64,000 nt of DNA from Maylandia zebra (Eukaryota > Chordata > Actinopteri > Cichliformes > Cichlidae): contig NC_135184.1 of NCBI RefSeq assembly GCF_041146795.1, positions 4,606,967 to 4,670,966 of the forward strand. The letters are read 5' to 3'. Each line of letters starts with the position of its first letter. The stretch's first letter is position 1. Under the pieces are notes generated by a model. The model ran no database searches and was not told the DNA's origin. It was given only the letters and a program-made list of their open reading frames with translations. Shown piece after piece: positions 20,837 to 32,048 of this stretch. A program made the position numbers and the translations under genes.

Positions 20837-21610
20837 TTCTCCATCCATCCATCCATCTTCAACCGCTTATCCGAGGCCGGGTCGCGGGGGCAGCAGCCTA
20901 AGCAAAGAGGCCCAGACCTCCCTCTCCCCAGCCACCTCCTCCAGCTTATCCGGGGGAATACCAAGGCGTTCCCAGGCCAGCCGAGAGATATAATCTCTCC
21001 AGCGTGTCCTGGGTCTTCCCCGGGGCCTCCTCCCGGTGGGACATGCCTGGAACACCTCACCCAGGAGGCGCCCAGGGGGCATCCTTGTCAGATGCCCAAA
21101 CCACCTCAGCTGGCTCCTTTCGATGTGGAGCAGCAGCTGCTCTACTCTGAGCCCCTCCCGGATGGCCGAACTTCTCACCCTATCTCTAAGGGAGAGGCCA
21201 GCCACCCTTCGGAGGAAGCTCATTTCCGCCGCTTGTATCCGCGATCTCGTTCTTTCGGTCACTACCCACAGCTCGTGGCCATAGGTGAGGGTAGGGACGT
21301 AGATCGACCGGTAAATTGAGAGCTTTGCTTTTACACTCAGCTCCCTCTTCACCACGACGGACCGGTGCAGCGTCCGCATTACAGCAGCTGCAGCCCCAAT
21401 CCGTCTGTCAATCTCCGGCTCCCTTCTCCCATCACTCGCGAACAACACCCTGAGATACTTGAACTCCTCCACTTGGGGCAGGAACTCATCCCCGACCCGG
21501 AGAGGGCACTCTACCCTTTTCCGGCTGAGAACCATGGCCTCAGATTTGGAGGTGCTGATCCTCATTCCCGCTGCTTCACACTCGGCTGCGAACCGTTCCG
21601 TTTTCTCTTT
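20837..21610 (-). mobile_element. 5'-truncated Rex3-like LINE (RTE group)
   Basis: On the minus strand a 232-codon frame encodes the end of the reverse transcriptase and the C-terminal region: STSKSEAMVLSRK, LPQVEEFKYL, AKLSIYRSIYVPTLTYGHEL, AEMSFLRRVAGLSLRDRV, RWFGHLTRMP, GRPRTRWRDYISRLAWERLG and a stop. The 3' end is a TGGATGGATGG-type tail (plus-strand CCATCCATCCATC at 20841). Dead by truncation, but its frame is unbroken, which points to a recent insertion. Family name from memory. Confidence 0.75.
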
Positions 21611-21983
21611 TGTTAAAAACTTTGAACATCCAGTGAGACACAGAGTAAAGTGACTTTCCGAGATTGTTTCTTCTTCTACAGATTCAGATAAATGATGTCA
21701 TTTTGAGCCAGGAAGAACATTTCCATCATAAAGTAGAAGACTTTTATATTCTTTATTTATTTATCTGGTAAAAAGTCTCATTGACTTTAAAATGTCTTTT
21801 TCAAAAGAGATCTGGCCAAGACCAGAAGCTCCAGTTTCCTCTGCTTCTGTTTGCAGCAGAGCAAAAAGGACAGAGAGCAAGGGACAAGAGAAGACATGAG
21901 ACAAAGACATGAACGGGACCAAATACTAACCAAGACAACCTAAACAACAAATACTGAATAAATTAAAGATTTAATAAAGTAAA

Positions 21984-22027
21984 TCAGAATACTTTATTAA
22001 TCCTGAAGGATTAATAAAGTATTCTGA
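21984..22027. repeat. perfect fold-back palindrome, 20-bp arms
   Basis: Arms 21984-22003 and 22008-22027 are exact complements around the loop TGAA. The arm word CAGAATACTTTATTAATCC resembles the 3' tail of Rex1-type LINEs (compare CAGAAGACTTTATTTATCC near 37095), suggesting a snap-back copy of such a tail. Confidence 0.93.
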
Positions 22028-22222
22028 TTCTGATAACTAGGAAACATAAGATACACAGAGAACAGAATAATGATTAAACAAGACTCAAAAAACCACAAAC
22101 ACAAAACACTGGGTCAACGACCCAGGTACCCTAACAGCCGAGGGAAAAGATGACCTCCTATTCACATCAGTATGGTATATTTTACTCCCATATCACTACT
22201 CAAAGATCATATTTTATTGTTG

Positions 22223-22475
22223 TAGGTTGTGGAGGTGACACACACACAAGCTGTAGTTCAACAATGACTTCATTCCTCTATTGACCTATAAAGAGGTCTT
22301 GTTACATAAGATTAAAGCTGGAAACTGACACACATAAGCCCAAACACATTGTGTTATTGTGGACGTTGAAGTCACTGCATGTGTTTTTCATGAAGATTAA
22401 ACTTTCCTGTGCTGTTGGTTCTTTGTTTAATTCTGTTGATTCTTACTTTTTTGTTCCTAAAGTTTAAACTAAACT
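22223..22475 (+). repeat. duplicated block, probable 3' end of a lost gene (copy 2)
   Basis: It aligns with 515-760 (see there) and lies 2.3 kb upstream of the broken TRIM copy 2, the same spacing as the first copy to TRIM copy 1. No coding sequence remains. Confidence 0.55.
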
Positions 22476-22639
22476 CTTGTTGGATACCAGGTGTTCATTT
22501 AATAAAGCTGCAGGTTCAAACTTCTAACTGCATGAAAATGTAATGTGTAATGTCATGTGTTTCTAAGTACCATCATTGATTTTGGTCATCAAATCAGCCA
22601 TTACTCATTTAATTTGATGTAAATTTCCCCTAATTTGCA

Positions 22640-22810
22640 TATTCAGATTCAGTATTCAGTACCACATGTGAAAGTGACCCAGATCAGATTTGAAAATATT
22701 GGATTTGTGCCGTTCACACTGTCGTAGCATGATCGGATATAGGGTCGCATAGGGTCAAAAAAATCGGATTTAATGCGCTTTCGCCTGCAGTGTGAACGTA
22801 GCCTTAGTTA
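22640..22810. mobile_element. probable non-autonomous DNA transposon remnant
   Basis: The text GTGACCCAGATCAGATTT, GCCGTTCACACTG, AAATCGGATTT and CTGCAGTGTGAACGTAGCC is typical of a common teleost short DNA element whose ends describe a CAGTGTGAACG inverted repeat. Exact ends and family are not resolved. Confidence 0.45.
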
Positions 22811-23130
22811 GTTCTTAGAGTTTGGTTTCTGTGTTCCCCTCTATTTAGTGTCTGTATCATGTCTCTGTGCATTTCCTGTTTTATTGTGAAGGTCCATGTC
22901 TTATGTTAGTGTGTTGTGTTCACATTTCCCCTGTCTCGTGTAGTCAATTAGGTTCAGCTGTGTCTTTGCCATTCCATGTCTCCCCCTGTGTGTATTTATA
23001 CTATGTGTCCTCGTGTGCTCCTCACCGGTTCATCTGTGTTTTTTCCTGCATCATTCTGTGTCGTCTCCCTGCATCTCCATTTTAGGTTTCAGTTCTGTGT
23101 TGTGTTAGTTTTTTCCAGTTTAGGTTTCAC
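22811..23130 (+). mobile_element. LTR-like sequence
   Basis: TC-rich sequence with TGTGTATTTATACTATG and CTGTGTTTTTTCCTGCATC, followed directly by a gypsy integrase fragment. It has the look of a long terminal repeat (TATA-like core, T-rich 3' part), but I cannot define paired ends or a duplication. Confidence 0.35.
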
Positions 23131-23139
23131 CTCCTGCTG

Positions 23140-23540
23140 GCCTCCTTCGCCCGTTCCTAGATGCCCCTGGTCTCATATCGCACTGGACTTCATCACTGGT
23201 CTCCCACCATCCTCAGGTAACACTTATTCTGACCATCATCGATCGGTTCTCCAAAGCTGTGCATTTCATTGCTCTGCCTAGGCTCCCATCAGCTCTGAAC
23301 ACCAGCCAGATTCTTACACAGCATGTGTTCACGTTCTGGGTTTGGAGAGAGTTTTGCAAGGAACTAGGGGCTCAAGTCAGCTTACCATCCGGTTTCCATC
23401 TCAAACTAATGGGCAAATGGAACAGGCAAGCCACCTTGGCTTTCATACCTTGGCTCAGGCGATTAGAGGATCATCAGGGGGTCCTTTTGTCCCTCTGTGG
23501 GGGGATACTCCCACTAGGTTTAAATCTGAGACTCCCCACC
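23140..23540 (+). mobile_element. Ty3/gypsy integrase relic
   Basis: Conserved integrase-core pieces are readable in shifting frames: [15 protein letters not shown], then the [20 protein letters not shown] type segment, then REFCKELGAQVSLPSGFH and NGQMEQA. The segment between the first and the later block, which should carry the second catalytic aspartate, is deleted, and there are at least two frameshifts. From about 23445 the sequence passes into another repeat shared with 51800-51925. Non-functional. Confidence 0.65.
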
Positions 23541-23640
23541 ATTTGATCTAAGAACTGAAGAAGCTTCTCGGATGAGAGGTGATGAGAGGTGAAAAGTCTT
23601 CAAGCAACTTAAACAAGTCCAGACGCTTTTCTTTGCAAGC
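23445..23640 (+). repeat. unclassified dispersed repeat (copy 1)
   Basis: GAGGATCATCAGGGGGTCC, AAACTCCCACTRGGTTTAAAT and CACCATTTGA followed by GAAGAAGCTTCTCGGATGAG recur at 51663-51925, partly inverted. The phrase about guarded arms resembles terminal repeats of Penelope-like elements, but I cannot confirm this. Confidence 0.4.
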
Positions 23641-24503
23641 TGATTTGACTACGATGACCTGGATGACTGAGAACCTTCACAGACATAATAAACACAAAGT
23701 TTTGGTTCTATAACATTTTTCTATCATTGCTTTATTATGGATTAGGTGCAAGAGTTGTTAAAATGTATAATTAAATAATAGATGAATTCAATAGCAAACT
23801 GTGCCTCGTTCTCAGATGGACAGCAAGTGGAATGTGATAGATGAGATGAGGAGATGGAAGGAAGAAGAGAGGCAAAGAGTGATTCACAGGCAGAGCTTAG
23901 TTTATTTCCCACAGTTTTGGTCACCGCGCTTAGAACCATAAGGGAACAATCTTTGCGTTTTATTATTATCTCATAACACTTGTTTAATCAGCTACCCTCT
24001 CTCCTGTGGACTGTTTAATCTCTACAGTCTCAGATCAACACAGCCCTGCCCTCCAGCACTATCAGCAGCAAGAGCAGAAGCAACCCCCCAAACAGCAACA
24101 TTGTACCCCATCAGGTAAAAAATGGGCTACGTTTGCTTTGCATTGTGCCCACCTGATGACAGTGATGTAGTGTGATGTGATTCCATATTAGATTCTTGAT
24201 GAATGTGGGTTGTTGTTCTTCAGCCTGCTTCTATGTGCCCTTTTTAACTGTGAGCACCCGCCCCTTTAAACATCTCTGCACTGCCCTGACTAAATGTATA
24301 TATAAACTGTCTCTATGGTTTACAGTCTGAGTCTGACAAGCTGTCAGCTGTTCATTTCTGCTATTTGAATTGTTAAAAGAAACAAACTATTCATTTAGCA
24401 GATTAACAAAAAGAATAGAGAGGCATCCAGTTATTGACATTTATATTATTTAGTTAAAGGTTTGAACAGAAAACAATTAAACACAGAGCCTCTTCCTGCT
24501 TTC
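23641..24503. other. no gene recognised
   Basis: AT-rich intergenic sequence between repeat remnants and TRIM copy 2. A TATATATAAACT word at about 24298 could be a TATA box, but no open frame follows it directly. Confidence 0.35.
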
Positions 24504-24744
24504 TGGAATGAATCACAGCATGAAAACCCTTCCTCTTCTTCCTGCTCTCTAGCTCAGCACCTCCTGTCTGTCCATATCGTTCTGTGTTCCCTCCCCTTTA
24601 GATCTACATTATGAAGATGGGTGTAACCAACATGTGTTAGAGCTGGCAGGCCCCATTCACAGCAGCAACACTTGTTGTTCAGATCAGACCAGTTTCTATA
24701 ATAAGGAAGTGAAACTTACACAGACACTGACACTGAGAGGAGAA
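24504..24744 (+). promoter_or_regulatory. conserved 5' flank of TRIM copy 2
   Basis: The block matches the other TRIM flanks (CTCAGCACCTCCTGTCTGTCC, TTCCCTCCCCTT, GGGTGTAACCAACATGTG, CAGATCAGACCAGTTTC). The GGAAGTGAAACT element is at 24705-24716. The TATA-like word of copy 1 is lost (GTGTTAGAGC). A promoter therefore may still be present before a broken gene. Confidence 0.5.
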
Positions 24745-26027
24745 ATGGTGCAGAAAGGAGTTCAGCTGGACCGAGAAACCTTCTCTTGTTCGATCTGTTT
24801 GGATCTACTGAAGGATCCGGTGACTATTCCCTGTGGACACAGCTACTGCATGAACTGTAAAGCTTCTGGGATGAAGAGGAAAAGAAGAAAATCTACAGCT
24901 GCCCTCAGTGCAGACAGACTTTCACACCGAGGCCTGTCCTGGTGAAAAGCACCATGTTAGCAGTTTTAGTGGAGCAGCTGAAGAAGACTGGACTCCAAGC
25001 TGCTCCTGCTGATCACTGCTATGCTGGACCTGAAGATGTGGCCTGTGATGTCTGCACTGGAAGAAAAATAAAAGCCTTCAAGTCCTGTTTATTCTGTCTG
25101 GCATCTTACTGTGAGAAACACCTTCAGCCTCATTATGATGTGGCTCCATTAAAGAAACACAAGCTGGTGGAGCCCTCCAAGAAGCTCCAGGAGAACATCT
25201 GCTCTCGTCATGATGAGGTGATGAAGATGTTCTGCCGTACTGATCAGCAGAGTATCTGTTATCTCTGCTCTGTGGATGAACATAAAGGCCACGACACAGT
25301 CTCAGCTGCAGCAGAAAGGACTGAGAGGCAGAGAGAGCTGGAGGTGAGTCGACAAAACATCCAGCAGAGAATCCAGGACAGAGAGAAAGATGTGAAGCTG
25401 CTTCAACAGGAGGTGGAGGCCATCAATCAGTCTGCTGATCAAACAGTGGAGCACAGTGAGAAGATCTTCACTGAGCTGATCCATCTCATCCAGAAGAGAA
25501 GCTCTGATGTGAAGCAGCAGATCAGATCCCAGCAGGAAACTGAAGTGAGTCGAGTCAAAGAGCTTCAGGAGAAGCTGGAGCAGGAGATCACTGAGCTGAA
25601 GAGGAAAGATGCTGAGCTGAAGCAGCTCTCACACACAGAGGATCACATCCAGTTTCTACACAACTACCCCTCACTGTCAGCACTCAGTGAGTCTACAGAC
25701 TCATCCAGCATCAATATCCATCCTCTGAGCTACTTTGAGGATGTGACAGCAGCTGTGTCAGAGGTCAGAGATAAACTACAGGACATTCTGAGAGAGGAAC
25801 GGACAAACATCTCACTGACAGTCACTGAAGTGGATGCTTTATTACCTAGTCAGGAGAGACGCCCTGTGGGTGCATTTCACCTCCCTCGCGTATTGCCTCC
25901 CCACACCCCCTTAGTGGTTCCCCGTGTATCGTTTTCCAGTGTACATCATCAATCAGCTTTCTTAGATCCAAGAATGGCACGCCTGAACCAACTGGAAAAT
26001 TTTAAAAAGAATAGAAAAAAATTCTAA
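24745..26027 (+). pseudogene. TRIM copy 2: RING frameshift, SPRY lost
   Basis: From the ATG at 24745 the frame matches the intact copies until CGHSYCMNC; then four bases (ATTG of TGTATTGAAAGC) are missing and the frame runs out at 24945. The second half of the RING, both B-boxes and the coiled coil continue open in another frame to VDALL at about 25845. There similarity stops: about 170 bp of unrelated sequence follow and end the frame at 26027, and a second copy of GAAGTGGATGTTTTACT follows at 26040 before the 3' flank resumes near 26220. The PRY/SPRY is absent. A product from the ATG at 24954 would be a B-box/coiled-coil protein without RING or SPRY, which could in principle act as a dimerising decoy, but this is speculation. 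Confidence 0.9.
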
Positions 26028-27660
26028 TGACATTCAATGAAGTGGATGTTTTACTTACACCATCAGAGCTAAAGAGGCAAGAGAGACGCCTCCTGTGTGG
26101 AGCCCTCCCCATTGAGTGTTGTTAGTGTTGCTTCTAGTACACTTCTAGATTTGTCTGTTCATGAGTTGGTATTATTTTTGTTGTAGGTATTTTATATTTC
26201 CTTGATTATTTTATTAGTTAATTTTGCTAGTTTTTCGAAGGGAAACTTCCCGTGTCTCTTTAGTCGTGGAGGCTATCACTGCTCATAATAATTTTATGAT
26301 TTTCATTTTAAACATATATATTTTTCCAAATGTAAATCTTAAATCTAAATGTAAATCAAAAATTTTATTTAACATGTATATTAATGCTTTTGTATGTTAT
26401 TGTTTCTCCTTCACTTCATGGGCTTTCCATTATCACAGTTTTTATTTTCTAAATCAAAAAAACAAATGGGGTGTTATCAGAAAGAGGTTTCTGTGATCAC
26501 ACTTGACGAGGAGATTAGTCATTATGTTCATTGTTTAATGTGGGAACCAGCTGAAGGGTTTTCTAATAAATAAATTTTTGAACAAAGTCTTTTCCTCAGT
26601 CTTCATTCCAGGATCTTGACATCAGACTGGTGTTAGTTTGGGTGTGTTTTCCTTTGGAATTTGGGGTTTATCCTTTGGTTTTTACATTATACAGAATTTA
26701 ACTCTGTTATTAGGTCCATACCCAGTGTTATATTAAAATCAATGAAAGTCTCCAAAAAGCCGCAGGAGGTCCTCAAACCTGAACACATCATCGTATAAAT
26801 GAAATGAGAAATTAATGCGCACACAGACATGTAAGAAAAGGCTTCGGATTCCAGGAATTCTTTTCAAATACTGCATCACAAAGTAAAACGGATTCTGTAA
26901 ATATTACATAATAACTCATAAACATATGAAGCTTTCTAAATGTTCGCGACAGTTACACCTTTTACAAGGCTGAGCAGTAAAAGTAAATTTCTGTTTGCAC
27001 ATAATGTTGACATAATGATTACAGAATGCACTGTGTTTTCTGAAACCAGCTTTGAATTTAATGTTAATGTATGCAGTGCAAAACAAAACCTTTTATTTTC
27101 ACATTCTTGCAGAGGTCCGCCTGTGGTCGTAACTAATGATGGAGAGTCAGAGATTTTTGGTGGCTCGTGATTTTTTTTTCTTTTGGATTTAAGAGTTCTC
27201 TTAAGTCCTTTGAGTATTATAGTGAGTTTTCTTTTCTATGATAATCAGATGATCTTAGTTTCCTTTCATGTCCTGTCTGTCTTATCCCGTCTCTGTGTTT
27301 GAAGTCTCCTGTATGAAGTAAGTCCTGTCTCTGTTTGTTTTTCTTTCTGTCCTTGTGGCAGGTCAAGTGCCTGATTGTAGGTAGCTAAAAGCATCTTCAG
27401 GTCTGATAGCATAGGGATGTTCAGCTGCTACAGTTTTTGCCTTGCAGTTAGAGGTTTCTTATTCTGAAGGTGGCTCCTTTAACATACTTTAGGGCCCTTT
27501 CATAGACGAGTAAAAGTTTATTATAGTAAGATTTAACTATTGAAAGCAAGTGGAATAACTACCAGCATCCAGTGTGCCCAAGTGAAGAAAAATAAGTTAT
27601 GCAGGTCAGTTTGTGTTGCTCAGAAGCAGTTTGCAAAAAGTTGCTTATGTTATTTTTCCC
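26028..27660 (+). other. 3' flank of TRIM copy 2, no further gene
   Basis: Pieces align with the 3' flanks of other TRIM copies: GGAGGCTATCACTG near 26267 and CTTCATTCCAGGATCTTGA near 26600 (compare 61265). Short open frames near 26224 and 26940 are AT-rich and not supported. Confidence 0.5.
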
Positions 27661-28005
27661 AACTTTCCCCCCCATGTTCTTTTATGTGACGTTTCAGTGT
27701 GTCAGGGTCTTGTCTAAGTGTTAGTCATTGACTTCCCCTTTTATTTGATGGTCATTTGTCTCTTATGCTTTGTATTTAGTTTTACTTCCTGCGTCATTAA
27801 TTCTGATGAGTCTCACCTGTGTGTTCAGTCGTTCCCTATTCCCCTGATTAGCTCTAATGTGTATAAATTAGTATGAAAAGCACAACATGTATTAGTATAC
27901 ATAATTTCAGTTATCCTTTGTTCTTTGTGACCTTGTCTGTTTTTCAGTCGGGATTTTGTTTGTTGCTTTTCTTCTGAATTTTTGTGGTGTTCTTGCTGGA
28001 CTGTC
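27661..28005 (+). mobile_element. LTR-like sequence
   Basis: TC-rich run followed by CCTGATTAGCTCTAATG and a TATA-like GTGTATAAATTAG, then TCAGTCGGGATTTTG. The layout resembles a retroelement promoter region; ends and duplication not identified. Confidence 0.3.
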
Positions 28006-28404
28006 ACGGGTTGCTCTGAGGATCCACACGCAGGACTCCGGGGTTGTGATTTAACAGAGAAAGTTTTATTTACAATTTCTTTACCAAGTGTATTTACAGG
28101 CAGTGCGGAAATTGTGCTATTTACAAGACGTGAGGGGCGGGGTTCCAGGGAAAAAGGGAAATCACACACACGTCCACACCGACCTCTCTCCACACGGGGA
28201 CGGGTTAGGGGAAGAGACACAGAAACACACTTTAACGTCTGACATGTCAGCACAGGAAACTTAAGCTAGACTTGTACTAATGAGAGTCTTCACAACAATC
28301 CAGCGTCAAACAGCAGACCTTCTCCCTCTTAAATACCCGCTGGTCTAATGAGGCCCAGGTGTTCCCAATCCAGGAAGGCGTGGGCCGAGGGCGTGAACCC
28401 ACCA
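28006..28404 (-). mobile_element. TGTCACGG-type LTR-like fragment
   Basis: It starts TGTCACGGG and contains GTTTTATTTACAATTTC, CTTAAATACCCGCTGG, GAGGCCCAGGTGTTCCC and GGCGTGGGCC. The same order of words (TGTCACG, TTTATTTACAG, CTTAAGTAGC, CCCAGGTGCGTGGGCC) occurs in the complete 560-bp insertion at 38387-38946, so this is a truncated relative, read on the minus strand if it is an LTR. Confidence 0.5.
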
Positions 28405-29139
28405 TGAGTTCCATGAGAGAGATAGATAACCATTCACATTCACACAAATGGGTATTTTGGAATCACCAATTAACCTAACCCCACTAATTGTATGTTTTGA
28501 CTGTGGGAGGAATGCTGGAGTACCCAGAGAGGTTGAACTTCCACCTATAAAATTAAAAGTATTTTCTTTTGACTCACTCGTCTGAGAATCTGCATTTGGC
28601 TCCTGCACACACATAACAGTCAGAGCTTCTGGACAAAAATAATTTCACCTGAATCTGTTAAAAATAAAACAAATAAAATTAACCTGAGCAGGTTTAAAAT
28701 AAAGCAAAGAAAGGAGAATCCCTTTATTAACTAAATACAGTTAGATTTAAATGACTCTGCTTTTATCTACATACCTAACTGTTGTTTCCTAGTGTTAAAA
28801 TTACTGCACCTGGGTGCGGTCCTCTCTTAATGTAAGGCACGTCACATCTCCTGTAAAAATTAAATAAATGAGATACAATTGACATTTGCACATCCGTCAA
28901 GCAATGCTGTAAAAAAGGCTCTCAGCTGCTACTGTCAGGGTTGCTAAGCAACAGGAGCAGCGCGTCGTAGGCTAGACGATCTCAATTAAAGCAGCCTCGG
29001 AGAAGGATGCAGCCCCTGAATTGGGACACAGCTTTAGTACTCAAGGGCTCTGATGGATGTTATCTTCAGGTGTGATACATATGTCTGCAGTTAGCTGGAA
29101 GATTTTGGTTTGACAAATATTTCAGTTACTGAAGCAACA
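28405..29139 (+). promoter_or_regulatory. 5' flank of ZNF-B
   Basis: Intergenic sequence before the ZNF-B start. The last 200 bp are less AT-rich (GCAGCGCGTCGTAGG, GCAGCCTCGGAG) and are the most likely promoter, but no TATA or other core element is clear. Confidence 0.3.
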
Positions 29140-29311
29140 ATGTCTTCAGTTCAGCATTTGAGAGACTTTATCAGGGAGAGACTAACTGCTACAGCTGAAG
29201 ACATCTCCTCTGAGGCTGAAAAAACGATGGTCCAGTATGAGGAGGAGATCAGCCGTCAGCGCAGACTGCTGGATATCAGCCGGAAACCCGAGACAAAGTT
29301 ACACATGACAG
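29140..29311 (+). CDS. ZNF-B exon 1: coiled N-terminal segment
   Basis: The ATG at 29140 opens MSSVQHLRDFIRERL, TATAEDISSEAEKT and VQYEEEISRQRRLLDIS, a charged helical segment that heads many teleost ZNF proteins. The donor ACAG/GTATGTATAA is at 29312. The exon is 172 bp and ends in phase 1, matching the acceptor at 32049 (GCA codon across the junction). Two decayed paralogues of this exon lie at 6725-6898 and 20560-20740. Confidence 0.88.
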
Positions 29312-32048
29312 GTATGTATAACTGCGATGATCATGTAGGACCCTGATCAGAGCTCAGTTTTAGGCTAATGGAGTTATATACACACACACACACACACACG
29401 TAAACTTTTAGCATTAAACACTGAGTAAGGCGCAGAGAAAGTCACTTTTGAGGTTAAAATGTGAGACAAAACTTGTGCCACAGCTGGCTGACAGCTTGAT
29501 CTCTCTGTCCCTTACCCTGTGTGCCCTGAAGCAGGAGTCATCTGCTCCTCACCACCCATCTTCATCCTTTGAGATGTGTTTAGTGATCAAAATCACCGCC
29601 TAATCAGGGCCAAACTCCCTGCAAGACGACCCTGTGTCTCCCATCACTCTCGTCTCTTTTAAACAAACAAATCGATTCGACTTAAATGTAAGTTTTATTT
29701 TCAAAATTTACCCTGTTAAATAAGTGAAACTGCAATAGGTTTATGTGACCAAAAATAATCATGATTATGAATTTTGCTGTAAGCTTTTGCAGCAGCTTTA
29801 GCTCAGACTAAAATGATTCAGCTGTGTGGAGGAAATCTGGGGAAAAAAGCTCACTTCCAATGTCTTTGAGTCTTTCATTAAAGCTGCAGAAGGACCAGCA
29901 TGAACAGACACACAAAGCATTTTGTGCAGGCTGGATAACGAAGAACTGCACTCTGAGAGACAGTTATTGAGTGAGCCTTCCTGATAAAGAAAGACCGACC
30001 TTGAGACTGAATGAAAAGAGCTACAATGAGCAAACTGGTTCAGACTGGCTGCATACTTACTTCCTGTACACATAAACTGTGGAAAATTACAAAGTAATAA
30101 ATAATATAAATATAAATAATATTTTGGAAGCTTCTATGGAGATGACCATATATCGCACCTCTTTCCTTAATATTAGTCATTTAGTTTGAGTCATAGTCAT
30201 AAGTCTCATTACACGACATGACATCACACAGCTCCACACCTCAATCAGATTCATTATATGTTGATAAACCTCTTGAGCTGTAGCATCTCTTTGTTGAAGG
30301 GGTCAAAACAAAAATTCATGCACCAAATGATAAGAAAACAATACATACTATGCACAACTAACACAGAACGAATAAGACAAGCAAACAGAAAACAAAAGGT
30401 CACAAGACAAATAAATAAAATGATAGCTTTTTACAAAGCAGCGATAAAACAAATAAGTGTGCCTTTTGGCATAGGCACACTTAATGAACACTGATGAACT
30501 TAATGAAAATATATGTAGTCTGGTTTGAGAAACAAAACATGTTTGAATAAGTAAAAAGCTAACATGGAGCAGAAATTTGAAATATTCAAAGGTAGTATTT
30601 CACACAGAAAGAGCCAAAAAAATAAAATCTTTGATCCAAAGACCAACTTCCTCAGATACAAAATGGACATTAATGATGAAACTATAGAGAGAAATTACAC
30701 AGTTTGTCCAAACATACACAAAAAGGGCTTGCAAACAAAAAACATTCATTACAACTAAAAATACAACAAATGTAGCTCATTTCCCAACACGGGACCTGCA
30801 GGCTTTTAGATAGTACATAGATCAGGTTGGTAGAGATCATTATAACACACTATAAAATAATTTAAAATACCCCAAATGTCAGACTAGTTAGTCAAGTGTG
30901 TCTAATGTTATAAGTGCTAACAAGCAAGCCTACTTTTTTTCACAGGTCCACACATCTTAATGTGGTTAAACATTACTCCTGTTTAGTTATATGCAGGACT
31001 GTACTGGGGCATAAACCCAGGCTATGAGCCTGACATATTTGCTTTTTAGGGCTGTCATTATATCTGATTTTCTTAAGTTTACATGTTACATGTTGTATTT
31101 GCTAGTTAAATGCATCACTGCTTTATTTTGCAGGGTGAGAATGTTTATTCAGAGACAGAGAAAGATGTAAGAACAAGACAGGTTGAATTCTGTTTCTGTG
31201 AAATGAACACTGACTTTGTGTTATTCAAATGTTTGGTAACTCATCTACAATGTGGGATACAGCAAACAAGCAATTCAATTTATGTTGTTTTCCCATTGCT
31301 TGTTATGTTTTCTACATAACAGATGAGTACTATTCTTCCATCCATCCACTTATCCGAAGTTGGGTCAGTAAGCTAAGCACACTTTTCCAGACATTCCTCT
31401 CCAACTGAGGGATCCTGTGGAACTGGATCATCTAGCCTGGCATTCCCAGGCTAGATGAGTAATTTTTATGTCTCCAGCAGGTTTCTGGGCATGACCAGAA
31501 CACCTGCAAAGGGAGGTGCCCACGAGGCATCCTCGAACCATCTGAAATCGCTCCTTTCAACGTGCAGGTTTACACTTTGTATACGAACCCATATATAATA
31601 TAATTTTAGAAATCACATTGAACGATCCACTAAAAAGTAATAACTGACTAAAGAAAATAACAGAATGCACCTCAGCAGGTCAATGTTATGATGGTGAGTT
31701 CATGGATGACATGAAGGCAGCTTCTTTATGGCAGCGGACAAAGACAAAGAAAACAAAGGGGGAACTCAGTCAGCTTTAGTTTTCCAAGTATTCTACTTTA
31801 TCAACTTGCTGAGCATTTTCTTTTTCAAGTTGTTGAAGCCAGGACTGAAGATCCAGAACATTAAGATCACATGCAGTTGACTTCTAAACTGGAAACAAAA
31901 ACTGACTTATGCAAACTGGAATTAATAGGATTGACTTTTGAAGCAAACAGGTCAGGTTTAATATTTTGAATGACATACCATACTGTTTTTAGTGTTTTCC
32001 TGTCATAACATTAGGAAGCTTTTTTCTTGTGTCCTTTTGTTCCTTCAG
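29312..32048 (+). other. ZNF-B intron
   Basis: The first 350 bp align with the corresponding intron of ZNF-A (GTATGTA..ACTG, CTAATCAGGGCCAAACT near 29605 against CTTAATCAGGGTCTAACT near 7263). A (CA)n run lies at 29384-29400 and a Rex3-like relic at 31328-31570. A 10-bp-arm hairpin (AAGTGTGCCT / AGGCACACTT) is at about 30455-30482. Acceptor TTCCTTCAG ends at 32048. Confidence 0.75.
31328..31570 (-). mobile_element. degenerate Rex3-like LINE fragment
   Basis: It aligns with the 3' part of the Rex3-like copy at 20837-21150 (CCATCCATC..CTTATCCGA, GGTTTCTGGGCATGACC, GAACACCT, GGAGGTGCCCACGAGGCATCCTCG, split here). It contains a perfect fold-back with 13-bp arms (31428-31440 and 31446-31458, loop CATTC). 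Confidence 0.7.
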
